DNA of 12,736 nucleotides from Alistipes sp. UBA943 (GCA_002293345.1 DBDB01000097.1:1-12736), one strand, 5' to 3'. Shown: positions 1 through 8,230, counted from the stretch's first letter. Notes: generated by a model from the letters alone, not told the origin. Numbers and translations are program-made.

Positions 1-597
1 ATAGTTGTACCCGAAATAGGCGGGAATACCGACGATCAGACCGCCCACCGTCGTCACCATTGCCACATACATACCGGCGCTCAGCAACGACATATCGACC
101 GTACCACCCGCCGCGGACATATCCATAAACGTCTGCACCATACCGATCACCGTACCCAGAAACCCGATCATCGGCGCTCCACCGGCCACCATCGCCAATA
201 CGGGCAGTCCCGTCTCCAATCGCGACACCTCCAGATTCGCCTCATTCTCGATCGCCGTTTGCACGTCGCTCATCGGGCGACCGATACGCGCGATACCCTT
301 CTCGATCATACGTGCAATGGGCGAATCGGTACGTTTACACAGTTTGATGGCCGACGCCACCTTGTCATCCGCAATGTACTCACGGATACGGCTCATAAAA
401 TTCGCATCGTAGGTCGACGCGCGGCGCAGGGCCAGGAAACGTTCCACGAAGATAAACACCGTCAAGCCGCCCAACAGCAGCAATACCCACATCAACCAGC
501 CGCCATTGAGGAACAGCTCCCACAAACTCATCTTCGTCACCGGCTCCGCGGCCTCCGTGGCAGCCACCGCTGCCGCCTGCAAAAAGTTAATCATCAT
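1..597 (-). CDS. exbB: MotA/TolQ/ExbB-family proton channel protein, C-terminus cut by window edge
   Basis: This is an inner-membrane proton-channel subunit of the ExbB/TolQ/MotA family, which with ExbD/TolR uses the proton-motive force to drive TonB- or Tol-type transducers. I read 199 codons before the window ends. A first membrane segment lies at about residues 34-52, followed by a cytoplasmic stretch (about 55-130). A second hydrophobic segment carries APMIGFLGTVIGM (141-153), and a third carries MVTTVGGLIVGIPAYFGYN (180-198). The two GT/TT-containing helices are the family signature. Homologues are usually about 220-270 residues, so only a short tail is missing. Start: two consecutive ATG codons at 597 and 594 overlap the tamB stop (ATGATGA), so translation is probably coupled to tamB; there is no clear Shine-Dalgarno, as usual in Bacteroidota. 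ExbD-like genes are expected just beyond the left edge (inference). ExbB rather than TolQ is my choice from the phylum; TolQ remains possible. Confidence 0.9.
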   Translation of the reverse strand, partial: MMINFLQAAAVAATEAAEPVTKMSLWELFLNGGWLMWVLLLLGGLTVFIFVERFLALRRASTYDANFMSRIREYIADDKVASAIKLCKRTDSPIARMIEKGIARIGRPMSDVQTAIENEANLEVSRLETGLPVLAMVAGGAPMIGFLGTVIGMVQTFMDMSAAGGTVDMSLLSAGMYVAMVTTVGGLIVGIPAYFGYNY

Positions 598-3500
598 TTT
601 TTTAAGTTTTTATTGTTTTTTTTCTCCAATTTAATTGAATCTCGTTCCAAATCCCTCAGTGAATCTTTCTGTTCTCGCCGCTCCTTACGCGCCTCTTTTT
701 TCGTACGGCGTTCCTCCCTGTTGGATGCAAATCGGGCACGCGTACGGCGTTTCAAATCGGGCAGGTCATCGAAATCCTCACGGTACGAGATCCCAAGACC
801 CGTCTCCTGCAACCCCTGCGTCTCATCGAAACGGTCGATCGTCTGCGTGAACGCGCGCAGGCGGAAGTTACCGGACTTATCAATGAGCCACGTCACGTTG
901 GCCGATCCGTTGAACGTGCTCGTGTTACCCGAAGCCACGGCCTGACGGTTATCCAACACATAGTTACCCTCCACCTCGACCAGTAGGCGGTTATTCACCA
1001 GGTTGGTCGAGAAACCGAAGTCCAACTCCTCACCCGACATTTCCGAACCCGGTTTGTAGTTGAACAGGATACTGTACTGTTCGGTCGAGAGCCAACTCGT
1101 CACCATATTCGTCACCAGTTCGAGACCCGTCGCCACACCCGTGGCGGCTGTCAACCCCGTGCCACCCGACATCATGCTCTCCGGTGCAAACCCTCCGAAG
1201 AAGACCAAATATACGAATTGTTTCGTTTCGTTGTTCTGTAAAGCCGCGGCAACCTGCTCCTGGGTGTCCGTATCGCTCACAGGAACATCCACGCTAAATG
1301 TCAATTCCGGCGAAACTAAACGTCCACCGATATGGATGCCGCAATCGACCGGCACCGTGCGGTCGGTATTTTGCGCATTGTCGCCCAATAGAGGACGCAA
1401 CGAAGCCTTCATGTGGTACAGTGCCGTAATATCCAACAGCGCGTCCAACGGTTCGCCCGTCCACTGGATTGACGAGCCACTTCCCAACGTGAATCGTTTG
1501 CTGCTGATCGGCAGGCCCGGCAAGGTGAAGAGGTAGTTACCCTCTGTGAGAGTGTAGTCGCCCAGCATCTCGAAAAGTTCCGTCGACGGATTCACCCGCA
1601 CGCTCAACTGCCCATTGCCGCGTCCCCGAATGATATCGCCCACCGTGGGGTCGATCACCAGCTGGAAGGCCGTATTGTCACGCACGTCGATCATCATCTC
1701 CAACTCCAACGAGTTACCTCCTTCGCGATCGCCCTTTTTCTTGCGGTTGAGACTTTCGACGAGCAATCGCTTGCGTGTCATGTAACTCATCGAGTCCGTC
1801 ACGTCGGGCACCTTGAAGGTCACGAAATCGACAGCCGACACATTCGACTTACCCGACAGCGGCATGAAGAACGACGAATTGTCATCCGTACGTGCCGTGA
1901 TGTTCATCTTCACGCCCGAATTGTCGCCCGAAATCTCCGCACGTCCCGACGCGTACACACGCCCGTAGAACAGGTCGCTATCCTTGGCCGTCGTGTTGAT
2001 GACCATCAGTTGTCGTGGGGTGACCGTCACGTTGAACGATACGTTCGGCAGCGATCCGAAATCGACCAGCAGCGACAATCCCGCACTGTTTCCTTCCACA
2101 TCGTGCACCATCACGCTGTCCAGCCGCATTTGGCTGTCACGGATCTCGATCACCCGATCCGGCACCCGATAACGTACCTTCGTGTAGTCGATCACGGTCG
2201 AGAAGTCATGCAGTCCGATACTGCCCGTAAAGACGGGTTTACCGCGACGCGCATCCACCATCACATCCACATCGGCCGTTCCGTCCGTTTGTGTCAACAC
2301 CCCTTTGAGCACCGGGTCGATCACCCCTACCGGCACTCCTTTCCACATCGCACGGGCGTAATATGCCTTTTGTGACGGCGAGTAGAATCCCCACGCCAAC
2401 GTATCGAGGCTCTCCTTCTGCAGCACCATCACACCCGCTTGGCTCTCCTTCACGTCCCAGCGCGATTTCAGCCACAGATCCGGGATTTTATGTTCGTTCA
2501 GCGTCATGCTGTCCACCTGAATATCGGCCCTCATCTGTCCGTTGTGCAACGCCGAGTGCATGGTAGCGTAACCGTTCGTACGTCCGCGCACCGTGTAACC
2601 GATCGGTGCGGTGAAACCCGACAGGGGCGACAGGTCGAAGTTATGGAGCGACAGCCGGATCGAATCCGTCACGTTGCGCGACGCCACACCATCCACCTCC
2701 AGTTCCTGATCGCCGTGTGTCAACCGGAACCGATCCACCTGCACGCGTCCTCCGGCGAAAGCGATCTCGTCCGCCAGGATCTGCCACGTCGTGCCCATGC
2801 TCGTCAGATACGACGGTGTGAGTTGCATCCGGGTGGTTTTACCGAACTGTATACGCGTACCGAGGTGTGCGGAGGTATGGGAGGTCGTATCGGCAAAATC
2901 GAGCGTCAGGGTCAGCTCCTCCTTCTTCGCCGCACCGCCCACACGGACGTTACTGAGGTGGAACCCGTTCATGTAGAGATCCTCGGTCGAGGCAGCCAAC
3001 AGCAACGAATCGCCCTGGTTGTGCGCATCCACATCGACACGCGTCACCAACATCCGTCCCCGCTCCACGTAATCCGACTTGACTTGCAGCGACAGGTGGT
3101 CGGTCCGCGGATTGATCTCCAAATCGAGCGATGACCCATCGGCCACCATAAGTCCCGACGCAAGGGCATCCGTGATGGGGTCGAGGTGCTTCACATCCAC
3201 GGTCAATGTGCACATGCCGTCGCGCAACCGTGTCGAGTCGGGGGATGCATATCCATCGTCCGTCAACAGCGGCACATAGCTCCGGCTGCGCCCCAGCAGA
3301 TAATCCCACACATCCTTGTACGAACTCGCACCCTCGTAACGTGCATCCAGAAACTCGGAACGCAGGTCGATGAACCGGTGTAACGAGTCGTTGCGTCCGA
3401 CGATGCGGATCGTGTCGGCATGAATCTCCTTGCCATTGTACGCGTAGCGCGCCCCGGTCATCTCGATGACCCCGTCGAGATCATCGACGGTGCGCCCCCG

Positions 3501-5168
3501 GGCGCGGGCGCGCAGGCGCGTGGAGAGAACGGAGATGCTGTCGCGTTTGTTGATACGTGTCGCTGCCAGATCGGCACGTTTCAAGTCTAACGTAAAGTCA
3601 TACCGCGGAACCTCTCGCCCCGCGGGGGATGCTTGCTTGGGCGGGGCCGCGAACGACACCAATCCCTCGAAATCGAAATCCAGATTCGGGTCGCGACTCG
3701 TCGCACGTCCATCGAAATGACCCTCCTCGTAATCGCCCGCGAACGACAGATCGTGGTACGCATATCCGTTCGCCTCCAACGTGGCAATGCGTGCATCCAC
3801 ATTCCCATGTGTCGCGGCGCCGTCCACCACACCGTCCAACCGTGCGGTCATCGTAAGGCTGCCCAGCATCTTGACACCCAACACCTGTCCCAGCCGGAAA
3901 TCCGTCGTCTGCACGAGCCCCTTCACCGCCTTGCCCCACTTGCGGCCATCCAACTGCAACGCCCCTTGCGCCGTACTCAGCTCCGCACGTCCCTGAAAAT
4001 CGTTCAGCCCGCCCCGCACATTACCCTTGAACGTCATCGCGCCCAGTCCATCCACGATCCCCACAACGGCCTTGGGCAGTGCATCCCCTGCCAACTGCCG
4101 CACGTCACGCGACGAAGTCCGTATCTCTATCTTTTTTGAGTCCACCCACAGGCCATCCACCGACGGGAGTCCCGTGACACGTGCCTCGACATCCAGACGG
4201 GTGTCGTGCATCGCATTGGCATGTACCGTCGCCTGAAAATCCTTCACCGGCCCCTCCATCGTCGCATCGGCATCCGTGAGCAGGATCCCCCGATCCCGCA
4301 ACGCGGGAGCGAAGTACGCCACATCGTCACTCGACAGCGTCGACCCCGTCACCTCGGCATGGATCGCCACCCGGTCGATGAAGTATTTGTACGAAGCCCA
4401 TGCGTTCTCATCCTCAGGCGCCGTAGTTCCCATAAACGACAGCAGTGGCATCGTCAGGTTCGACCGCGGCGTGCGGAAATGCAGCTCCTTCAGCTCGATC
4501 AACCCCTCATCGACACGCAATGCCCCATCCAGATCCGTCAGCACGAAACCGCTCGGCTCCTCGAAACTCACATTCTCTATCTGCATGCGCACCGCGGCCC
4601 CCGTCACCTCGAAACCACTCACCCCGGCACGAATGTGATCAAATCGCATGTTGCCGTAATCGACCCCGTACTCCGGGTATCGCAATGGAGAGACCGCCAG
4701 ATGGAGGTTCAACCCATCCACCTGGATCGAGTTGATGCGCATCGTGAAACCGTTCTTTTTCGGTTTGTCGGGATTGCGAAGCTTATCCACCAGTGCCTTG
4801 ATATTCAACACGCCGTCCTCCCCGTCACGCAGGTTCAGCACCCCGCCGCTCAGCCGTACGCTACCCAACGTCAACGGACTCAGCCCATTCAGCCGTGCAT
4901 CCAGACGATTGGCGTACAGCAACGTGTCACCCTCGAAATCCTCCACGTAGAACCCCTCCACACGCGCCCGGTAGAGCAATCCCAAGTGCACGCGGTCGAT
5001 CGAGATGCGCGTACCCAGCTTCTCGGTCGCGAACTCCGTGGCACGGTGCACGACGTAGTTCTGCACGGCGGGGATCTCCAACAGCAGCGCGCACAGCAAC
5101 GGCACAAACACCACCGCCAGCAGGATTCCCGCCACGATACGGGCCAATATTTTCAACGTGCGTTTCAC
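594..5168 (-). CDS. tamB: TamB-like translocation and assembly module protein (DUF490)
   Basis: This 1524-residue periplasm-spanning protein belongs to the TamB/AsmA-like superfamily, which acts in outer-membrane protein assembly and probably as a hydrophobic groove for phospholipid transport. An N-terminal signal anchor at about residues 7-30 is followed by an AsmA-like start with the typical text RISIDRVHLG. Then comes a very long beta-rich body, and the conserved TamB C-terminal domain at about 1165-1475 (for example KRFTLGSGSSIQWTGEPLDA and EGNYVLDNR). After that domain comes a tail of about 50 residues rich in Arg, Lys and Glu, which E. coli TamB lacks. The start is GTG at 5168: no in-frame ATG exists before the upstream TAA at 5192-5190, and the membrane anchor begins right after it. 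It is divergent from tsaD and its stop overlaps the start of the ExbB-type gene. The full length fits Bacteroidota homologues. The large antisense frames over it are shadows. Confidence 0.92.
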   Translation of the reverse strand: MKRTLKILARIVAGILLAVVFVPLLCALLLEIPAVQNYVVHRATEFATEKLGTRISIDRVHLGLLYRARVEGFYVEDFEGDTLLYANRLDARLNGLSPLTLGSVRLSGGVLNLRDGEDGVLNIKALVDKLRNPDKPKKNGFTMRINSIQVDGLNLHLAVSPLRYPEYGVDYGNMRFDHIRAGVSGFEVTGAAVRMQIENVSFEEPSGFVLTDLDGALRVDEGLIELKELHFRTPRSNLTMPLLSFMGTTAPEDENAWASYKYFIDRVAIHAEVTGSTLSSDDVAYFAPALRDRGILLTDADATMEGPVKDFQATVHANAMHDTRLDVEARVTGLPSVDGLWVDSKKIEIRTSSRDVRQLAGDALPKAVVGIVDGLGAMTFKGNVRGGLNDFQGRAELSTAQGALQLDGRKWGKAVKGLVQTTDFRLGQVLGVKMLGSLTMTARLDGVVDGAATHGNVDARIATLEANGYAYHDLSFAGDYEEGHFDGRATSRDPNLDFDFEGLVSFAAPPKQASPAGREVPRYDFTLDLKRADLAATRINKRDSISVLSTRLRARARGRTVDDLDGVIEMTGARYAYNGKEIHADTIRIVGRNDSLHRFIDLRSEFLDARYEGASSYKDVWDYLLGRSRSYVPLLTDDGYASPDSTRLRDGMCTLTVDVKHLDPITDALASGLMVADGSSLDLEINPRTDHLSLQVKSDYVERGRMLVTRVDVDAHNQGDSLLLAASTEDLYMNGFHLSNVRVGGAAKKEELTLTLDFADTTSHTSAHLGTRIQFGKTTRMQLTPSYLTSMGTTWQILADEIAFAGGRVQVDRFRLTHGDQELEVDGVASRNVTDSIRLSLHNFDLSPLSGFTAPIGYTVRGRTNGYATMHSALHNGQMRADIQVDSMTLNEHKIPDLWLKSRWDVKESQAGVMVLQKESLDTLAWGFYSPSQKAYYARAMWKGVPVGVIDPVLKGVLTQTDGTADVDVMVDARRGKPVFTGSIGLHDFSTVIDYTKVRYRVPDRVIEIRDSQMRLDSVMVHDVEGNSAGLSLLVDFGSLPNVSFNVTVTPRQLMVINTTAKDSDLFYGRVYASGRAEISGDNSGVKMNITARTDDNSSFFMPLSGKSNVSAVDFVTFKVPDVTDSMSYMTRKRLLVESLNRKKKGDREGGNSLELEMMIDVRDNTAFQLVIDPTVGDIIRGRGNGQLSVRVNPSTELFEMLGDYTLTEGNYLFTLPGLPISSKRFTLGSGSSIQWTGEPLDALLDITALYHMKASLRPLLGDNAQNTDRTVPVDCGIHIGGRLVSPELTFSVDVPVSDTDTQEQVAAALQNNETKQFVYLVFFGGFAPESMMSGGTGLTAATGVATGLELVTNMVTSWLSTEQYSILFNYKPGSEMSGEELDFGFSTNLVNNRLLVEVEGNYVLDNRQAVASGNTSTFNGSANVTWLIDKSGNFRLRAFTQTIDRFDETQGLQETGLGISYREDFDDLPDLKRRTRARFASNREERRTKKEARKERREQKDSLRDLERDSIKLEKKNNKNLKK

Positions 5169-5184
5169 GATATACTTTAACCTG

Positions 5185-5192
5185 CAAATTTA
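5185..5192 (-). promoter_or_regulatory. Putative -7 promoter box for tamB
   Basis: On the minus strand the bases TAAATTTG match the Bacteroidota primary sigma factor -7 consensus TAnnTTTG exactly. They lie 16 bases before the GTG start of tamB, so the leader would be about ten bases. I found no good TTTG -33 element at the usual spacing. Confidence 0.45.
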
Positions 5193-5213
5193 ACTATTTT
5201 CCGCAAAAATTCC

Positions 5214-5221
5214 TAACTTCG
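5214..5221 (+). promoter_or_regulatory. Possible -7 promoter box for tsaD
   Basis: TAACTTCG matches TAnnTTTG at all but one fixed position and ends 4 bases before the tsaD GTG codon. If used, the transcript would be leaderless or nearly so. The -33 candidate (TTTA at 5189-5192) is weak, so this is tentative. Confidence 0.25.
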
Positions 5222-5225
5222 TGCC

Positions 5226-6233
5226 GTGAACAGCCACAAACAGATCCACATACTGGCCATCGAATCGTCGTGCGACGACACTTCGGCGGCCGTACTTCGC
5301 GGCACGACACTCCTGTCATCCGTCATCGCGTCGCAGGAGATCCACTCCCAATGGGGCGGCGTAGTACCCGAACTCGCATCGCGAGCCCATCAACAAAATA
5401 TCGTCCCCACGGTCGATGCCGCACTCCGCCAAGCCGATATATCCCTCTCCAGCATAGATGCCATAGCATTCACCCGCGGCCCCGGACTCCTTGGGTCGTT
5501 GCTCGTCGGCACCTCATTCGCCAAAGGTCTCTCCATCGCACGACACATCCCGCTGATCGAAGTCAACCACCTCCAAGGGCATATCCTGTCGCACTTTGTC
5601 GACCTGCCCGACACGGCGAAAGAGCATCCCTCGTTCCCATTTCTCTGCCTTTTGGTCAGCGGTGGACACACGCAGATCGTCCTTGTAACGTCACCTTCCG
5701 ACTTCCAAATCATCGGCACGACCATCGACGACGCGGCGGGTGAAGCGTTCGACAAGTGTGCCAAGGTAATCGGCCTTCCCTATCCCGGCGGACCGCACGT
5801 GGACCGTCTCGCCGCATCGGGCGATCCCACGGCATTCAAATTCGCCAAACCACGCATCCCGGGCTTCGATTTCTCCTTCTCGGGACTCAAAACATCGTTC
5901 TTATACACGCTGCAAAAACTCCCTTCCGAACCCAAAAAAGAGGATGTGTGTGCATCGTTGCAGAAAACAATAACAGATATCCTTATGGACAAACTCGTCA
6001 AGGCAGCCAGGCACTTCGGCATCACCGACATCGCCATCGCAGGCGGTGTAGCGGCCAATTCCGGACTCCGGAATGCCGTCGCCGCCGAGGGACAACGACA
6101 CGGACGGCGCACCTTCATCCCCGAACTCAAATTCACAACCGACAATGCCGCCATGATCGGTATCGCGGGGTATTATAAGTACCTTAACGGCGAATTCGCT
6201 CCCCTCGACCTCCCTCCCACCGCGAGAATGTAA
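5226..6233 (+). CDS. tsaD: tRNA N6-adenosine threonylcarbamoyltransferase TsaD
   Basis: This cytoplasmic enzyme (Kae1/Qri7/YgjD family) transfers the threonylcarbamoyl group from TC-AMP to A37 of ANN-reading tRNAs, giving t6A. It works with TsaB and TsaE, whose genes are not in this window. At 335 residues it has the usual bacterial length. Visible motifs are IESSCDDTSAAV (12-23), the metal-binding HLQGH with His115 and His119, LLVSGGHTQI (142-151), DDAAGEAFDK (168-177), FSFSGLKTS (216-224), IAGGVAANSGLR (271-282) and FTTDNAAM with Asp306 as the third metal ligand. No key residue is missing. The start is GTG at 5226; the conserved N-terminal strand begins eight residues later and no ATG lies nearby. 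It is divergent from tamB with a 57-bp gap, an arrangement I recognise from other Bacteroidota. Confidence 0.97.
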   Translation: MNSHKQIHILAIESSCDDTSAAVLRGTTLLSSVIASQEIHSQWGGVVPELASRAHQQNIVPTVDAALRQADISLSSIDAIAFTRGPGLLGSLLVGTSFAKGLSIARHIPLIEVNHLQGHILSHFVDLPDTAKEHPSFPFLCLLVSGGHTQIVLVTSPSDFQIIGTTIDDAAGEAFDKCAKVIGLPYPGGPHVDRLAASGDPTAFKFAKPRIPGFDFSFSGLKTSFLYTLQKLPSEPKKEDVCASLQKTITDILMDKLVKAARHFGITDIAIAGGVAANSGLRNAVAAEGQRHGRRTFIPELKFTTDNAAMIGIAGYYKYLNGEFAPLDLPPTARM

Positions 6234-6276
6234 TTCCCCTCCTCCCCGCTCCGGCCCCGCCCAAGGATGGAGGCTG

Positions 6277-6289
6277 TCGCCTTCGGCGA
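6277..6289. other. Small hairpin downstream of tsaD
   Basis: TCGCC and GGCGA form a 5-bp stem around a 3-base loop, 43 bases after the tsaD stop. There is no T-run after it, so it is not a classical terminator. It belongs to a GC-rich stretch (6234-6420) that contains no convincing gene and also includes the short palindromes CCCCGGGG (6294-6301) and GGGGCCCC (6308-6315). Confidence 0.35.
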
Positions 6290-6311
6290 AGCACCCCGGG
6301 GCTCAAGGGGG

Positions 6312-6337
6312 CCCCTCCTGGGAGGGGCAGGGGTGGG
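6312..6337. repeat. G-rich palindromic repeat, copy 1
   Basis: A perfect 8-bp stem (GCCCCTCC / GGAGGGGC, 6311-6318 and 6321-6328) is followed by CAGGGGTGGG. The same motif recurs with small length changes at 8231-8260 in the same orientation, on the other side of the SulP gene. It looks like a dispersed REP-like intergenic element, but a wider distribution cannot be shown from this window. Confidence 0.6.
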
Positions 6338-6345
6338 ACAAACTT

Positions 6346-6365
6346 AGCCGCTGACCCCAGCGGCT
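6346..6365. other. Perfect 8-bp hairpin in the tsaD-sulP intergenic region
   Basis: AGCCGCTG and CAGCGGCT pair perfectly around a 4-base loop (ACCC). There is no T-tract 3' of it, so an intrinsic terminator is not supported. A second hairpin follows at 6386-6402 (GGTCGT / ACGACC, 5-base loop). Together with the repeat at 6312 they make this intergenic region highly structured. Confidence 0.45.
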
Positions 6366-6385
6366 GGGTTGGCAGGTATGAGCAT

Positions 6386-6402
6386 GGTCGTCTCTAACGA
6401 CC
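6386..6402. other. 6-bp hairpin upstream of the SulP gene
   Basis: GGTCGT and ACGACC form a perfect stem around CTCTA. It lies about 50 bases before the SulP -7 box, so it could be a regulator site or part of the intergenic repeat. I see no family match. Confidence 0.35.
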
Positions 6403-6454
6403 GCGACATGCGACTATAAAGATCTAATGTAGCGCGGGACAAGAGAAAAAAGTG

Positions 6455-6462
6455 TACCTTTG
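6455..6462 (+). promoter_or_regulatory. Putative -7 promoter box for the SulP gene
   Basis: TACCTTTG is an exact match to the Bacteroidota -7 consensus TAnnTTTG. It places the transcript start near 6469 and a leader of about 20 bases before the ATG at 6491. It overlaps an upstream in-frame GTG (6452), which argues against that codon as the start. A -33 TTTG is not evident. Confidence 0.5.
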
Positions 6463-6470
6463 GCGTGTTT

Positions 6471-6494
6471 ATGACGAAACAGACACCACGATGA
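6471..6494 (+). other. Possible 7-codon upstream ORF overlapping the SulP start
   Basis: ATG at 6471 opens a frame for MTKQTPR that stops at TGA 6492-6494. That stop overlaps the SulP start ATG at 6491 (ATGA). It would lie at the very 5' end of the predicted transcript. It could couple or tune translation, or be chance; there is no ribosome site or conservation evidence. Confidence 0.2.
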
Positions 6495-8152
6495 AGAACT
6501 TTTTTGAATTCCGTCCCTCGCTCCTAACCTCTCTACGCGGCTACACGCGTGAAAAATTCACTGCCGACCTCATGTCGGGTATTATCGTGGGTATCGTCGC
6601 GCTGCCGCTCGCCATCGCGTTCGGCATCGCCTCGGGAGTGACGCCCGAAAAAGGTATCATCACAGCCATCATCGCCGGATTCATCATCTCCGCCCTGGGC
6701 GGAAGTCGCGTGCAGATCGGCGGCCCGACGGGCGCGTTCATCGTCATCGTCTACGGCATCATCCAACAGTACGGCATCGAGGGACTCACCATCGCCACCA
6801 TCATGGCAGGCGTATTCCTGATTCTGTTGGGCGTATTGCGTCTCGGCACGATCATCAAATTCATCCCCTATCCCATCGTGGTCGGGTTCACAAGCGGTAT
6901 CGCGCTCACCATCTTCACCACCCAGATCAAAGACCTGTTCGGCCTCACGACACCCGAACTTCCGGGTGGATTCATCGAAAAATGGATCGTGTACGTCCAG
7001 TCGTTCCCCTCGATCAATCTCCCCGCCACACTTGTCGGCATCCTCTCGATCGTCATCATTGTCCTCACCCCGAAGTTCAACAGGAAAACTCCCGGGGCAT
7101 TCGTGGCGATTATCCTGATGACGGTCGTCGTGTGGCTGTTGCGTGAATATGCAGGTATTGTATCTATCGAAACCATCGGCGACCGCTTCTCGATCAACTC
7201 GACGTTACCCGACCCCGTCGTACCGGCACTCTCGTGGGAGGGGATGAAGGGACTCCTCCCGGCAGCGGTGACGATCGCCATCCTCGGCGCCATCGAATCG
7301 TTACTCTCAGCCACTGTGGCGGATGGTGTGATCGGCGATCGGCACAACTCGAACCAGGAACTCATTGCCCAAGGTGCGGCGAATATCGTCACTCCCCTGT
7401 TCGGCGGCATCCCCGCCACGGGAGCCATCGCACGCACGATGACCAACATCAACAACGGCGGACGTACCCCCATCGCCGGTATCATCCATGCCATCGTGTT
7501 GCTGCTTATCTTCTTGTTCCTCATGCCATTGGCGAAGTTCATCCCGATGGCCTGTCTGGCCGGAGTGCTCGTCGTCGTGGCATACAACATGAGCGAATGG
7601 CGCACGTTCCACAACCTCATGCGGAGTCCCAAATCCGACGCGGCGGTGCTACTCGTCACGTTTCATTTGACGTTCCTGGTCGACCTCACGGTGGCGATCG
7701 AAGTGGGTATTGTACTGGCCTGCCTGCTGTTCATGCGCCGCATCATGGAGACCACAAAAATCGCCAAAGTGGGTGATCCCGAGAGCACTGTGGATGAACC
7801 CGAGGAGCATCTGGATATTCCTGACGGCGTGGAGATTTACGAGATCGACGGTCCCTACTTTTTCGGTATCGCGAACAAATTCGAGGAGCAGATGATCCGG
7901 ATGCAGGAGCGTGCCAAGGTACGTATTATCCGCATGCGACGGGTGCCGTTCATCGACTCGACAGGCATTCACAACCTCACGTCGCTGCTTAGGACGTCAC
8001 GCAAGGAGGGGACCCAGATCATTCTTTCGGGCGTGAACCCTCGTGTACACGAGGCACTGCACAAATCCGGTTTCTACGATACGCTTGGCAAGGAGAACAT
8101 CTGTCCCCATATTGACGCCGCCCTCGCCCGAGCACGCGAAGTCTTGGGATAA
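6491..8152 (+). CDS. SulP-family anion transporter with STAS domain
   Basis: This 553-residue inner-membrane transporter of the SLC26/SulP family has a C-terminal cytoplasmic STAS domain. Characterised relatives move bicarbonate (BicA), sulfate or C4-dicarboxylates (DauA); the substrate here cannot be read from sequence. The membrane domain spans about residues 24-415. It begins with a segment around DLMSGIIVGIVALPLAIAFG (26-45) and the family motif VQIGGPTGAF (74-83). A conserved segment NQELIAQGAANI (288-299) leads into FGGIPATGAIARTMTNIN (304-321). The STAS domain covers about 445-553, with VPFIDSTGIHNL (485-496) carrying the phosphorylatable Ser/Thr position. Start: a longer frame from GTG 6452 would begin inside the predicted -7 promoter box, so I chose ATG 6491, whose product starts with the usual short polar N-terminus. 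It stands alone, between two copies of a G-rich repeat and before a strong inverted repeat. Confidence 0.93.
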   Translation: MKNFFEFRPSLLTSLRGYTREKFTADLMSGIIVGIVALPLAIAFGIASGVTPEKGIITAIIAGFIISALGGSRVQIGGPTGAFIVIVYGIIQQYGIEGLTIATIMAGVFLILLGVLRLGTIIKFIPYPIVVGFTSGIALTIFTTQIKDLFGLTTPELPGGFIEKWIVYVQSFPSINLPATLVGILSIVIIVLTPKFNRKTPGAFVAIILMTVVVWLLREYAGIVSIETIGDRFSINSTLPDPVVPALSWEGMKGLLPAAVTIAILGAIESLLSATVADGVIGDRHNSNQELIAQGAANIVTPLFGGIPATGAIARTMTNINNGGRTPIAGIIHAIVLLLIFLFLMPLAKFIPMACLAGVLVVVAYNMSEWRTFHNLMRSPKSDAAVLLVTFHLTFLVDLTVAIEVGIVLACLLFMRRIMETTKIAKVGDPESTVDEPEEHLDIPDGVEIYEIDGPYFFGIANKFEEQMIRMQERAKVRIIRMRRVPFIDSTGIHNLTSLLRTSRKEGTQIILSGVNPRVHEALHKSGFYDTLGKENICPHIDAALARAREVLG

Positions 8153-8178
8153 AAATTCCGCTCATCCCTGTAAAACAA

Positions 8179-8217
8179 GTTTTGAATCATCTGATCTACG
8201 ATCAGATGATTCAAAAC
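8179..8217. terminator. 18-bp perfect inverted repeat, putative bidirectional terminator
   Basis: Arms at 8179-8196 and 8200-8217 are perfectly complementary around a 3-base loop (TAC). The stem lies 26 bases after the SulP stop, between two convergent genes, which suits a bidirectional transcription terminator. The outer pairs are A/T-rich (GTTTTG / CAAAAC), but no clean T-run follows the stem. Two GATC sites sit beside the loop. A protein-binding site is the alternative. Confidence 0.55.
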
Positions 8218-8230
8218 GAACTAAAATCCT

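Noticed and set aside
2439..3134. 231-codon plus-strand frame opposite tamB
   Set aside because: Shadow of tamB with no recognisable domain or promoter.
3490..3530. GC-rich alternating run in tamB
   Set aside because: It simply encodes an Arg/Ala-rich stretch (LRARARGRT); not a separate element.
4206..5180. 324-codon plus-strand frame opposite tamB
   Set aside because: It is antisense to the well-supported tamB membrane anchor and body and reads as His/Gln/Arg-rich shadow text without domains.
6340..6420. Possible tRNA or small RNA because of consecutive hairpins
   Set aside because: There is no T-loop consensus, acceptor pairing or cloverleaf, so I only report the hairpins.
6452..6490. 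GTG 6452 as the SulP start
   Set aside because: The codon lies within and before the predicted -7 promoter box, so it would not be in the transcript; ATG 6491 fits better.
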